Positions 18,002 through 30,071 of a stretch of DNA of 64,000 nt are shown here, piece by piece. Numbering within the stretch: position 1 is the stretch's first letter; each line of letters begins with the position of its first letter. The notes under the pieces were generated by a model. The model was not told where the DNA came from. It searched no databases and saw only the letters and a list, made by a program, of their open reading frames with translations. This DNA comes from Acanthococcus lagerstroemiae (Eukaryota > Arthropoda > Insecta > Hemiptera > Eriococcidae): the NCBI GenBank assembly GCA_031841125.1, contig CM063113.1, positions 19,613,312 to 19,677,311 on the forward strand. Reading direction: 5' to 3'. A program made the position numbers and the translations under genes.

Positions 18002-20651
18002 GTATATTAGGTCACTTTTGCGTGAATAAAGTTTGAATGGCCACTCTGCATAGCGGATATAAGAAAATTCATTCTCCAGAAGAATACCGGTATAGGAAGC
18101 ACATGTTTCATCTCTCACTTGGATTTTTTTTTTTTGGGGGGGGGAAGAAAGAAAGAAAGAAAACCAGATCGTTTGCACTTACCTAAGACTCCAAAGCAAT
18201 CTGGTAAAAATCAGTTGTTCTCATCTGAAAACTGTATGTTTTACTAATGTCGCGGGAGAAGGGGTGGGGCTGCTCACTACCAGTCTCGTTCCAGCAGAAA
18301 AACACTTTCATTATTTCAGCTCGATATGAATGCACCCGGTGTACAATGAGAAGACGAATTGCTCACCGGGGCGGAATCTTGGGACAGAACGAGAGCGAGA
18401 AGAAAAAAATGAACTACGTCATAGTACGGGGTAGAGAGCTCGTGAATAGGTATATATTCTGTAAACGTCAACCACCAAAATGGAGGGGGTAACACTTGCT
18501 ATTCATCTTTTCCATTAGAATGAAAAACATACCAAAAGTTTTGCTGTACAGCAGGCAAAGTGTATAGTATATAGTCAGAGAAGTTCACTTCTCTCTATTT
18601 GTCGTAAATTGCGCTACACGAAAGCGTAACTAAAAACTTTGCTAAGTTGTTTTAAAATTAAGTATACAAATGGAAAACGGGGAATGGGAAACTCTGTTGA
18701 AGCGAAAGTCGGGTTTAATTTGATTTTTCTTCTTCCTTTCTTTTCGCAATAGCGTACTTTTTTGTGTCTTGGTGCTGCTTGCACCAAAAAAAAAAAAAAG
18801 AAGAAGAAGAAGAAGAAGAAGGAAAAAAGAGGAGAGGCTTTGCCGAACAGTGAATGAGCCGCCGAGATTACTATGCAGTGTGGAAATCACTAAGAAGTTA
18901 ATGAGTGTTCGAAGCTGGAAGTACCGAGAGGTGACGTGAACTGTATGTACTGTTTTTGAGTACCCATTTGTAAAAGGGAAATGAATGTGTAATTTCGTAA
19001 CCTGGGTCGGGATGGCTGAGAGTAGATGGTGGCATTTTCTGAATTGAATGCGAGTCGGTTGTTGAAGAGCTTTTTTTCCTTTTGATCAAACCTAACTACA
19101 ATGTTTCGGAGACGCCGTGTAATTTTGTAATTAGCTTTTGAAAAACCAATTTCTGAAAAACATATTTCCCGATGCGGTATCCCCCCGAATACCAATGCGC
19201 CAGTCGAGTTTCTCGTTCAAGTATTGCTGAGAAATTTGAAGATACTTTTCCTTGCGCTGCCAGCGTAGTATACGCATTGGTAAAGTAGAGCGCAAATTTT
19301 GTAAATTTTGTAGTAAATACACGACCGCCGTACCGTAATAAAATGAGAAAAAAATGGCGCGGACGATCTAACCCATGAAAGGAATTCTCTGGAGGATTTC
19401 ACTGTTATCAGTTTTTGTTTGTAACAGCAGTCCATTATAAACAACACTTAGAGGAGCACATTTTTCTCTCATTTTATTTATACTTCGGCGGCGGCTCACG
19501 TTCATCGTTTTCTCACTCTTACCTGCCCTCCGAGTTGGCGCTTTTCTACATCCGGAATAATGGAATTGAATATTCCAGCATCCGATCCTTTATTCTATAC
19601 GCGCTTCCGTCTTTCTCTCTCGTACTCCATAGCGCCGGCTGTACAAAGTAATAACATTATTGTGTGAACCCTTCTTTTATTGACAGCTGATCTTCGTTTT
19701 ATCACTTGTTCCCCATTTTCTCTCCTTAGTGTAAATGTCATTCGACTTTCTTTTTTCGGCGTCCTTGTTGTTGTTGTTGTTTTTTTGCCATTACGTTTTG
19801 TCACGTCGGTTTTTTCTGTCATTTTTTCGTGCTGCTCTGTTGGAGACATGGGTGTGGATGTGGTAGCATTGCCGTGAGCTTCGTGGAGTAATCCCGTCCG
19901 TTTTGTGTTTGCTGTTCGACGACTGGAGCCGTTCCCAACCGTCTCATTCTCCCCCAGGCCATGCTTCTTGAATGTGGAAATCTCAAAGAAACGTACGCTG
20001 GAAGTACAGGAAACCAGAACTGGGGCACTCGTTTGTTTCTCGTTTGATTTAGGTTGTTCGCGGCAGAACTTCAGTTAGTCTGATTTCGTTAGTTTCGTGA
20101 TGTGAATTTTGGCAGGTTTTGAGAGACAGCTCTGTCGGTCTGCGGTTAATACTGCTGAAGATTTTCGAATCTTCAGTCCGTCTTCTATTCTTTTGACGAT
20201 TGCTTGAGTTGTTGTAACCTGACTGTGGATTTTCTCGTTCTCTACCCCCTTCTTCTGGCCGAATTTTCATTGTATTGACAGCGTTCTCGTTCGCCTTTCC
20301 CTTGTAGAAGTTGACACGATTAGGTGCTGCAGTTTGGGCTTAGCGGACCCTTAAACGTCCGGATTAGCCTGCTGATTCGTGCACAAAAAGGAAATTGTGC
20401 TTGTAGCTGTTGAACTAGCAGATTTTCGTCTTGGTAATGGCGTATCTTTCAATTTCTCGTACCAGTTAACACAGTATTCGATGGGCTTCAGGTTCCTAGT
20501 GCATTATTTGGAATCCAGGAAACGGTTAGTCCTTGCTATTCGGCGGTAGGGGTTCCAAAGTGCACTACGTAGAGCATCGAAGTATACCTTCATTTCTGTG
20601 TTCTCGTCAGTAGCGGCTACAAAGGTCCCATGTCCACGCTTCCCCCCCCCC
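18002..20651. other. Non-coding stretch with microsatellites
   Basis: Nothing coding is supported. Poly-T/poly-G at 18126-18146, a (GAA)n tract at 18797-18830 and (TTG)n near 19760 are the only structures seen. Open frames such as 19595-19849 on the minus strand are low-complexity (TTTTTRT) and lack motifs. Confidence 0.5.
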
Positions 20652-20990
20652 ATTCGGATTTAGGCTTGAAAACCATGTCAATCGTTTGTGCACACCCCCA
20701 TATACAGATAGAAGGGCATCTGTCTGGGGAGGGGGGCTGTAAACACTATGCTCCCCAGTTCGAATTTAGGTTTTAAAACCATATCAATTGTTAGTGCATC
20801 GTTTGTGCAGAAATATGCACCATACCCCAACGTTTGTGCACCCCCATCCATCATAATATAGCATCTGTCTGGAAGGGGCCTGTAGACACGATGGCCCCCA
20901 ATTCGAATTTAGGCTTGAAAACCATGTCAATCATTTGTGCACTGTTTGTGCAGAAATGTACGCCATACCCCACTGTTTCTGCTTACCCCC
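20652..20990. repeat. Three-unit tandem repeat
   Basis: Units beginning (A/G)TTCG(A/G)ATTTAGG(C/T)TT at 20652, 20758 and 20901 each continue with AAAACCAT(G/A)TCAAT and a GTTTGTGCA...CCCC block; the second and third include GTGCAGAAAT and CATACCCCA. Spacing is 106 and 143 bp. Confidence 0.7.
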
Positions 20991-21479
20991 ACCCCCTGTC
21001 ACAAGCAAAGTAAAGTCAGCCTATTTGATTTATTTCATGACTTTTGAGTGAAATCTCGAATAATAGCAATTTTGTGCCCGAATGAGCTTCAGTTATCCTC
21101 TCTGTTGATGCTTCACGCCCTGAACCAGTGACAAATTGGGTCCGTTTCACCAAAACACCCTCCCCTCCCCCACTCATGCCAAAGTATAAAATTGCGAAAG
21201 CAAAAACATCTCATAATTTAATGCAATGTTGTACCACCATTCTCGAGTATTGTATTCGCTATCTGCAGACTGCAGTCGCGCAGCTCTATCACTTATCAGG
21301 TTATCAGTATTACTCTATCAACAGGAAAGTACTCTTTTATCGATTCCAATTAATTCAGGTGGCATTTTTGGAAATTGTAATTCTTGCTAACGACAAAGAA
21401 GGAATTTTACTTTGATTCATATCAAGTTTACAGTTTGAATGGGCATAACCAAGATTATCACCAATACTATCAATACTTG
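20991..21479. other. Non-coding stretch
   Basis: No gene or element recognised. Confidence 0.45.
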
Positions 21480-21615
21480 TTCAGGATGTCTAACGGCCAT
21501 TCAATAAGTCATTTAAAGTCATTTATTTTGAAAGAAAGTCATTTAAGTCATTTGTTTTGAAAGAAAGTCATTTAAGTCGTTTGAAGTCATTTATTTTCAA
21601 TCATGGTCATTTAAA
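21480..21615. repeat. Minisatellite of GTCATTTAA/TTTTGAAAGAAA
   Basis: The motif AGTCATTTA...TTTTGAAAGAAAGTC repeats at about 30-bp period between 21508 and 21600, with degenerate flanking copies. Confidence 0.65.
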
Positions 21616-21744
21616 AATTTTTTAATCTGCAAATTATATCGTAGAGAACGAAGAATTTAGAATTAGAAAATTCTATTATAATGACTAGGGCTGCAATTTT
21701 TATGCGAATGTATATTTCTATCTATGACGTAATTCCAGAAGTTG

Positions 21745-22030
21745 TAAAAGATCTTCACAAATCACAGAATTCTGAGTCAAAGGAGCAATACTTCATTTTG
21801 TATATTTCTCATATTTTAGCATTTACTGCATATTTTTCACCAATTCTGCTCATTTTTCAATATTCTTTTCCAAAGAATGATTTTTCTAGTTTTTAACTCA
21901 AAAATACTGAAAATAATTCTCGACTCAAAAAAAAAGAAAAAAAAAAGGCTTAATAATTATTGAATTAAGAGAAAAGCTTTTAGAAAATTATGTTCTTTTG
22001 TACGTGACATACCCTTTCTCTTGCCCACAT
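21745..22030. repeat. Long direct repeat, left copy
   Basis: Similar over ~280 bp to 23076-23346. Shared landmarks are GATCTTCAC(A/G)AATCAC, GAATTCTGAGTCAAA, TTTTTCAATATT, ACTCAAAAATACT, TATGTTCTTTT and TTTCTCTTGCCCACAT. The 1.05-kb interval between the copies contains a LINE RT remnant. Confidence 0.7.
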
Positions 22031-22513
22031 CACATGAAATAATCTGCCTGGAGGGCTGAAGGGAAGGATACCCTGAAAATACTGGAAGCAAATAGAAAAT
22101 ATAGGGGAAGAAGAAAATGACAACGAAGAGGAGCGTTAGAGTGTAGAGAAAGGGAGAGAGGGAGGAAGTCATTGATAGCAAGCTGGCTCAGATGAGGCCG
22201 GATGCATGCTTCTGAAGCATTACTAAATGTTTCACGATTCATAAAGCAAAATAAATATTCACCTCCGAATTTGCTCTAGCTACCTCATTGTGAGACAGAG
22301 TATGCCATAGAGGCCAGAACTACATCCCATTGGGGCAGCAAAAAGAGCACTGTCCGTGCTGTTAAACGTTGAAATTCGGAACTTTATACTATCTAAAAGT
22401 TCACTATCCTTGACTCTTTCATTAATAATGTCCCACAAGAATAGCATAGCTAATAATTTTTGTCTAGTTACTTAGACTCATCACATCTAACCCCATGCAA
22501 CAGTTCACTATAT

Positions 22514-23000
22514 TTAAGGTTGTACATACGAGTAATATGTAAACAGATCATGATATAAGTATTTCAAAAATGTTTTTTGGATTTTTTCAATTTTATCTTT
22601 ATCGTGTAGCTCCCAGATAATTGCGCTAAGTTCCAAAATTGATCTTACCAAAACAAAAAATATTAGTTCCTTAGTTTCATATTTCTTGTAATTAACGCTG
22701 TTCCTTTTGATAAAATCGGCTATTCTTCTACATTTTGAGGTGATAAGGTCTATGTGTCTGGAAACTGATGCTATCCAGTAGTACACCTAGGTCCCTTACT
22801 TCCTGAATACTTGGCAATCTATAATCTTCTATTGTATAAAGATGTAGCAAGGGCTTCTTTATACGACTGAAAGTAATGTTTCGGCATTTGGATTTATTGA
22901 AGGGCTTTAAATTCCAATCGCCACAACTAACAATAGAATTCAGATCTGCCTGAAGCTCAATGCAGTCTGAGAAGAAAATTTCTTTTTTAAATTTTTTTTA
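22514..23000 (-). pseudogene. LINE reverse transcriptase C-terminal fragment (CR1/Jockey-like)
   Basis: Minus-strand translation from about 22990 gives LQADLNSIVSCGDWNLKPF...SKCRNITFSR and EVRDLGVLLDS, typical of the thumb-proximal RT region. After a frameshift it continues as HIDLITSKCRRIADFIKRN and LVRSILELSAIIWE...DKIEKIQKTF (22786-22540). A related copy is on the + strand at 44745. No catalytic YADD/FADD is included. Truncated at both ends. Confidence 0.7.
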
Positions 23001-23075
23001 TGTCATTTGCATAAATATAGGACTAGTTGGGATTCTTCTACTTCAAAAGTAACATCATTTACGACATGAAGTTTC

Positions 23076-23346
23076 AAATGATCTTCACGAATCACGGAAT
23101 TCTGAGTCAAATGAGCAGCACTTCACATTGCATGTTTCGCATATTTTGCACCAATGCTGCTTATTTTTCAATATTTTTTTCCAAAAAGGGGGTTTTCTAA
23201 TTTTTCACTCAAAAATACTAAAATAATTCCACTCAAAAAAAAAAAAAAATTGAAAAGACTTCATGATTAAAGAATCAGCAGAAAAGTTTTTAGAAAAATA
23301 TGTTCTTTTACATATGAGATACCCTCTTTCTCTTGCCCACATTACG
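23076..23346. repeat. Long direct repeat, right copy
   Basis: Partner of 21745-22030, with visible substitutions and small indels. The arrangement suggests a segmental duplication, or repeated termini of an older element. Confidence 0.7.
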
Positions 23347-25174
23347 TTAATTAATCATAAAGAAATTGCGAATAGAAACAGTATCTTCTAAGTGCATCTC
23401 CTATTGAAAAGAAGATTGGACTTCTTAAGCAGATACTTTGTGAGATCATTAAGTTTGCAATTGAATAAAAATTGTTTTAGTGTATCCATCCTAATTTTTC
23501 CTTTAAAATGATACCCATATCGTATTTGAATTTTAGCGCATTTATAGCGCATGGGGGGGGGAGGTCATTTATTTTCAAAGTACGATTTTGTTAAACACCC
23601 TGTTGTTAACTGGCATTCACTGTTGAGAACATTGGAAGTACATGTGTTCGTCGTAACTACACACTTCAGCAATGGCCAGAATGATCAAGAAACAGAAAAA
23701 CAATCTATCGCAACTTATACATCCTCAGGATGAGTATCTTCATTGTATTCCAGAATTCAAGAGCAGGTTACAAAATTGATTTCGATTAGCTTTATACTTT
23801 TCATTTGCCTCATCAGTCATTACACAGTCCCATCATCGCCACAGAGGGTAGGTAGGCTTCATCGCTCAAAACCTGAAACAGAATACAACAATTACCATTA
23901 CTACGTTTACCATATTTACGAGACATAATTCACATCGCATTATTCCTTGGAAAATTTACTGATAAGAGTACCACAGAACGTTGTATGTACTTGGTTCGAT
24001 TCAAAGAAATTCTACTCTAATCAAACTGAGAAGCCATTTCATACATTAACAAACCATACACTTACCTCTTTTAAATCCAGTTAATTTCTTCGCTTTCCCC
24101 GAGGAAATCATCTCTTTTGTAGAAAAGTACGGAACACACAATACTCCAGTCACAAGTAAAATCCGAAATATAAATAAAAATAAAACGTAAACAATCGCAT
24201 TTTCTAAATTTTATCTCTTTTGGTTCTATACGTCGTTAAGAACACTCGCACAGTAATGAAGATCAAGATCAATGAGCACGTCTGAGAAAGAAAAAAAAAA
24301 GTGATTGCTAGAGGCTCACTACCGACCCTAATAAAATTGAAATTATTACGTTATTATTGTTGTTATTTTCTACTAATTTCTTTCTCGAAAATAAAGCACC
24401 ACTGAACTGATGAACTGTAAATCAGATCAGTGAACACTACCGGAAACCACACATCTCAAACGACGCAGCACTGAACTGAACTGTGAGTAGGGAAATGAGA
24501 AAAAAAGAGAAAAATTTCGATTGCAATAGGCTCGACTACTTGTAGCCGACCCTGAAAAAGAAACTAGTTTCTGGGCAGGGCAGGGAAACTAAGCACACCC
24601 CCACCCCCTCATGCAGACATTTTGCATCAAGAATTGTACAGAAATTTTGTACCTATTTTTCTAGTACCCTGAATCACGGATTTTAGACTATCACCTCTTC
24701 AAAATATTGGCGAATGGAGTAGCCCCTGCCATACTGTCCTCCACCATTATTTGAGATATTTGATATCCGGAATGATCCGGAAATTTTTTACCTATGTAGT
24801 ATCATTTTGAGCCTCCTTTCTTGAATTATGTACTCTCGCCCTCGTGTCTGCCTAGCAATAGAAGCAGCATATGCGCTACATCCCATATGGAGTCATTTAT
24901 GTGCTGAATGTGCAGAAATTCTGTACTTAATTTGCACCCACTCGTTACCGCCAATTCTGAATTTTGTAATCACCTCCTCCTGACTTATTAGTGGCAGTTG
25001 TAACAGGGATGAAGGAGTGGCTGTGGGTTGGAAACTAGAGGAGATATCTCGTTCTCTCATAAATTTGTTCACCTAAAGTACAAGCGCACTGCCAACTTAT
25101 GAGTGGAACCGGGGAAGGAGCTGGAGAAGGACGAGGGAAAGGTGAAATTGAAGAAGTGATATATGAAAGAGGAT
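23347..25174. other. Non-coding stretch with one dispersed repeat pair
   Basis: Two related blocks at about 24280-24330 and 24500-24560 share GAGAAA..AAAA, GATTGC(T/A)A(G/T)AGGCTC, ACT and CCGACCCT. A 61-codon frame at 23743-23928 (+) has a hydrophobic stretch but no other support. No gene called. Confidence 0.45.
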
Positions 25175-25288
25175 GGTATGGTGGGACGTACGGCGATGCA
25201 CGCATGCCAAAGTGGCCCTTATGACACCGCACTCCCGGTCCCGGAAAATCAGTGACCGGAGGGACCGATTGGGGCCAGGCCCGAGCCC
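25175..25288. mobile_element. Second copy of the 134-bp SINE-like repeat
   Basis: GGTGGGACGTACGGCGATGC through GGGGCCAGGCCCGAGCCC matches 3360-3493 in the same orientation. About 20 internal bases (the TACCCATTCGAGTATCGC part) are missing. Flanks show no duplication. Confidence 0.65.
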
Positions 25289-25381
25289 TTATTTCTCCTT
25301 GCCGCAACAGTGCGCGCGTTCTACCAGGGCCACCATCGGGTTACCTACGGACCGAAATCCGCACTCCCTGAGCGCTTGCAT

Positions 25382-25504
25382 TAAAAATAAATTAAGATTA
25401 AATTAAAATAAATTAAAGATTAATAATTAAATAAATTAAATAATAAAATAAAATTTAAATTAAATTGTAAATTTAATTTTGATAAAATTATCTTTATTTT
25501 TATA
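25382..25504. repeat. Extremely AT-rich tract
   Basis: Almost only A and T (AAATTAAATAATAAAATAAA type) with sharp borders to GC-richer sequence on both sides. Low complexity; a fragment of organellar DNA is conceivable but no gene can be read. Confidence 0.5.
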
Positions 25505-27383
25505 AGGTCCTCCACAGCCGGCCCGCTGCATCTTCACTCACCCCTCACCTCCTCGTCTTGGTCCGTGTGTCGACGCAGGTAGGTGGTGACGACGGATGAG
25601 CCCTGCCGGGGGTCCGCAGCGCAGCTGTAGCAGCTCTCCTAGGAATATATGGGAGAGGGTAGCGGGAGGAGAATTAGGAGGGTGGTGGAAATGAGGAAAG
25701 AGAAGTGGAGACGGCAGACGATGAGAATTAGACGGTTTAGGGTGAGAGTGAAGGGAGATTGATGATGGGGAGGTAAAAGAAGAAGAAGAAGAAGAAGCAG
25801 GTGGAGGGGAAACTGAAGGAATGATCTTATCCCCATTCACGATGTCCTTTTCCCTGTATAGTCGAAACCAAAACTCCACCGACCCCCCCTGTAAAACAGT
25901 ACGCTGGACATGTGGTATCATACTCATCTGCCTCCGCTTGCTCCTTCGGACAAAGACGGAAACATGAGAGCAGGTAAGGATTTGATGGATGGAACGGCGG
26001 AAGGGTGAAGATGACATGGGTGAATATCGGTGGTGATGAGCGAGGTGGGGGGGGGGTAGGATGGGAGGAGTTTTTCATGGAAGAGGGTATTTAAAGACAT
26101 GTGAAAACGAGGAGTGGAGGTGTAGTGTGTAGGTGTATAAGATTGATGGAGGAGAGAAATCATGAATCTAGAGAGGATGTGTGGAAAGATGAATGCGTGA
26201 AGGAAAGGAATAGTGACATAAATCTAGAGGGACGATATAGACGATTGAGAGTGTGAAAGAGAGAGTTAGTGATAACTGTATTAGACCATTGGATAAGCTT
26301 ATCCAGTTATGTGGCATGAAAAATTCAAATTTTGATGATTGGCATGGTTTCCTGTCGTCTGTTTCTCAACTCTCCGTTACTCCTGTGCTACTTGATAGTA
26401 AAACAGTCCGTGTATATGTCTCTGTGAAAATGTGAAAGGATCGTTGGAAATAAGGACCGTTACTTCAATTTTTGAGTAAAGCTACCCATTACAGTGCATT
26501 ATTTTTGGAGCGTATATGTTTTCTCGTGCTCGTCAATTTTGTGTTTCCTTAGTGACACTTTTGCAGTTCATCAGCTGATCTCTCGATTATGTATAATTTC
26601 CACCATTAACAAATCCAAGATTTTGTGCTTCGTCGTTTTAAAGTGTACGTACAGCATTAGCATTCGTCGATGGTAAAATATCCCTGCGTTGAAAGCGTGT
26701 ATTGACGTGGAGTTACTTATCATTTACCACATAAATGGAAATGTAAACGGCTGTATATATACGAGAGAATATTATGCTGTATAGGTACAGCTATAGTGGA
26801 TACCTACTACTGACGTTGCTCAAACCGTGCAAACGGTCCAGATACGCTTTAAAGCTTTGTGTATTTAATTAGACCTTGTTAATTAAAGCGAGCGACTATG
26901 AAATTCAAAACCCCACTTGTCTGTGTCAGACCTTCGATCTAACTCGAATGGCAATTAATTATATTCTTACGTCCGGTTGTATACCGGCGCGGTTCACGCT
27001 GTCGATGGACTAATCCAGCTACTAAACGAATTACTTTCGGGGTTGTGGAAATGATTTCGGCGATTTTTGCTTGTCGAAAGCTTGTACCGGCGTGCGGTGC
27101 ACAACCTGAGCCTTGGTAGAAAGTTTTGTTGTAGTTGTTGTTAGTCCTCAGTGTCTCGACAGTAGGTTGCGTCTCTCCAGTTTTTTTTCTCTCCTTTTTT
27201 TTTCTCTCTTTATTACGTAGGTACTGCCCTAGGGCATTCACTTACATGTATGACAAGTGACGTGACATGGCATTTGGACGTGAATAAGAAAGGCCACGCA
27301 GCCCACGACTGTCCTAGGAATAAATTTTACAACTTAATTAGGTATAACATGAGAATATATACTGTGTTATGGTTAAAGCGACA
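25505..27383. other. Non-coding stretch
   Basis: A Pro/Ser-rich open frame on the minus strand (25538-26017) reflects purine-rich low-complexity DNA, including (GAA)n at 25778-25797, and is not called a gene. AGTAGGTTGCGTCTCTCCA at 27161-27179 recurs at about 49374. No further feature. Confidence 0.45.
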
Positions 27384-30069
27384 TTATACTACGTCGACGG
27401 GCATTTTGCGTTTGAGGCGCCGTATAGGTGGTTCTTCAAGTAGTTGGATGGCAGTTGAGTTAACGTGACGGTGGAGTCTTCTTTCATAAGAGGCTGCTAA
27501 CCTGCGGACGACGGAGTGGACATCCTCTATGTGTAGGTCGTTTAGAATTGCGCTGTTGCGCACGTAGAAGGGAGCACCCGTCATTTTTCGTAGCAGGATG
27601 CTTTGAAACGTTTCGAAAGCCTTGAAGTTCGAGTCTGCGGTGCAGCCCCAGAGGGGAGCTCCGTAGGTCCATGTTGGCGTGATGGCGGATATGTACAAGC
27701 GTCTTTTGTTGTCGAGTGATAAGGAGTTCCTGGCTCTGAACAGCCAGAACATCGACTTAAGTTTAAGTCTGAGTTCTTCCCGTTTTTTCTTAATGTGTAT
27801 TCTCCAGTTCAGATTGCTATCAAGGTGCATGCCCAAGTATTTAACGCTACTAGAGGTCGGGACAACATTACTGTCCATGGTCGTAGGTATATGAGTTGAG
27901 TGCCTGAGCGCGAAGTCAATTGGCGTAGATTTGGAGCTGTTGATGCGAATCTTCCATCTTTTGGTCCATGCGAGAATACCGTCGGTTGCTAGTTGCAAGT
28001 TAGAGACAGCCGTACTATAGTCATCATGTGATACGAGGACAACTGTGTCGTCTGCAAACGTTGCTACAGCGGTGGAGTTAGTTGTGGGAAGATCAGCAGT
28101 GTATAATAGATAGAGATGGGGGCCGAGCACACTTCCCTAGGGAACTCCAGCTGCTATTGGGCGGACAGAAGATTTTTCATCCCTATAGTGTACTTGGAAC
28201 CGTCTTTCATTCAGATAGGATTCAAGCAATTTTACATTGTTGAGTTGGAAGGTAGTTGCTCACCTTGTGGAGCAACCCTTGAGTCCATACCCGGTCAAAG
28301 GCCTGACTTTCATCAAGGAACAGCGCGGGGCAAAATTCCTTTTTTTCCAGAGCAAGTCTTGCGATTGAGGTAACACGATGGACCTGTTCAATTGTTGCAT
28401 GCTTCTTGCGGAAGCCGTACTGGTAGTCAGGAATGATATTGAGTTTCTCGGTTATCGTTTGCAGGCGAACCAGGTAAAGCTTTTCGAACAGCTTTGATAT
28501 TGTGGGTAGCAGTGAGACAGGTCGATACGATTTCGGATCTTCTCCTGATTTGCCGGGCTTTAGGATCATAACTACTTCAGCTAGTTTCCATTGTTGCGGA
28601 ATGTGTTGTAGTCTCAGTATGGCGTTGAAGATGTACGTAATCATGACGAGGGCCTTCTTGGGGATTTCTTTGAGGAGTCTGGCATCAACTAGATCTAGGC
28701 CAGGGGTCTTGCGTCGATTCAGCTTATTAATCGCCGAACCGATTTCCTTTGGCGTGAAAGGTTTGATCGACTGTCCGTCAGCATGTTTCGTTACTGGGTG
28801 GATGTCAGAGTCAATGTTGTTGGGCTGGAAGGTGTTTTGTAAGTGGTCAGCAAAGACATCGGCACGTTCCTGTTCGCTTTTTGCCCACGATCCATCTGAT
28901 TTGCGGAGTGGAGGAGTATAGCCGGGAGGTTGACGAGCCGCTTTGGCTACCTTCCAAAGCGAGTAATTGGATTCTTTGGTGGTTTCTAGCGTGGTTAGAA
29001 AGTCATTAAATGATTTTTGGTTGACTTCTCTGATCAGGTCCCTTGCTGCCTTACTGCGTTTGTTGAAGACAGCTTTATCACGGGGATCACGGGTAGTCTG
29101 CCATCTGCGTCTTGTTTTTCTGCGTTCTTTGACCGCGTTTAGGATCTCCTTTGGGAAGGAGGCAGGGGCGTACTCCAGGACTGCTGGTTTTGGAGTGGCC
29201 AGCCTAGCAGCGTCTATCAGGTTGCCAGCAAGTGCCTCAACCGCGTCTTCAAGTTCTCTGTCAGTCTTCAGTCTTGTACGCAAGTTGATCCGTGAGTTAA
29301 CCTCGTCCCTGAAGTAGTTCCAGTCGGTGAGTTTGTTGGTGATACTAGGCTTTGGAGGTCTTTGGAGGATCACGTCGCTCAGCGTTAGGATGACTGGCGA
29401 GTGGTCGGAAGAGAGATCGCTTATGTTGGTGATATCCGTGTAGTTGGAGGCAACGCCATGCGCGATGAAAAAGTCAATGCAATCTGGTCTTTTATCGGGG
29501 TCGCTAGGCCAATGAGTTGGGTTTCCGGTTGAAATGCAGCGTGCGTTTGCGGCAGTGATTGCATAGTACAATTGCGAACCTCTGGAAGAGTACAGACGCG
29601 AGCCCTAGTATGGGTGTTATGCGTTGTAATCACCGCCTGCTATCCACTTTTCGCCGAGGTGATTAAAGAAATCCCTGAACTCTGTTGACGTGATCTTTTT
29701 ATTCGGTGGGCAGTAGACAGCCGCGATATTGATCTTAGTGTTACAGTGTGACAAGGCTGTGATGCAGGTGGCCTGCAGGTAAGGAGTGCAGTAGCTGGTG
29801 TTGGAGTAGTGCGATAGACTGCTGCGTATGTAGATAGCTGAGCCACCATGTGACGACCCAGTAGAATGATTACACGTGTAGAGGTTATATCCTCTGATGT
29901 TGGCATTACTGCAAGGTGTTAAATGCGTCTCAGAGATGAGTGCAATATCGATGTTTTCGGTGGATAAGAATTGACTCAGTTCGATTTTTCTAGAGAGTAG
30001 CCCATTAGCATTCCAGTTTAGGATACGAATAGTAGGACGGGAAGCGTTGTTCTGTGGAGTCATGAACAT
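27384..30069 (-). pseudogene. Jockey-like ORF2: endonuclease and reverse transcriptase
   Basis: Endonuclease 30069-29440: LNWNANGL, ALISETHL, AAVYCPP and GGDYNA, then in the same frame two stops (TAA where Lys and TAG where Trp are expected, 29600-29617), then RPDCIDFFI and SDHSPV. RT: RKTPGLDLVDARLLKE (about 28700), PKSYRPVSLLPTISKLFEKL (28520), YGFRKKHAT (28410) and FLDESQAFDRVW (28310), where a Val is usual instead of Glu. After a frameshift near 28250, VP*GSVLGPHLYLLYTADLP has a stop replacing the conserved Gln. Then FADDTVVLV (28045), the catalytic box, and a C-terminus ending in IRRLKRKMPVDVV. No RNase H. Confidence 0.88.
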
Positions 30070-30071
30070 TA
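30067..30071 (-). promoter_or_regulatory. TAATG stop-start overlap of ORF1 and ORF2
   Basis: On the minus strand ORF1 ends ...AAG CTG ATA TAA and ORF2 starts ATG TTC ATG, sharing two bases as TAATG. Such overlaps allow ORF2 translation by termination-reinitiation and are documented in some insect LINEs (for example SART1). A second in-frame ATG is two codons further on. Confidence 0.65.

Noticed and set aside
23743..23928. 61-codon + strand frame with an N-terminal hydrophobic stretch, like a small secreted peptide
   Set aside because: No cleavage-site or family evidence, no paralogue seen, and AT-rich DNA gives such frames by chance.
25538..26078. Overlapping Pro/Ser/His-rich open frames on the minus strand
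   Set aside because: They arise from purine-rich low-complexity DNA including (GAA)n; no domain and no splice or start context.
26253..26435. 60-codon + strand frame with DDWHGFLSSVSQ
   Set aside because: No recognisable domain, no splice donor or conserved context; too short to support.
27250..27330. KKGHAAHDCP reading as a zinc knuckle
   Set aside because: Only half of a CCHC motif is present, on the strand opposite to the adjacent LINE.
28502..29317. + strand frames of 139 and 116 codons
   Set aside because: Antisense shadows of the Jockey-like ORF2.
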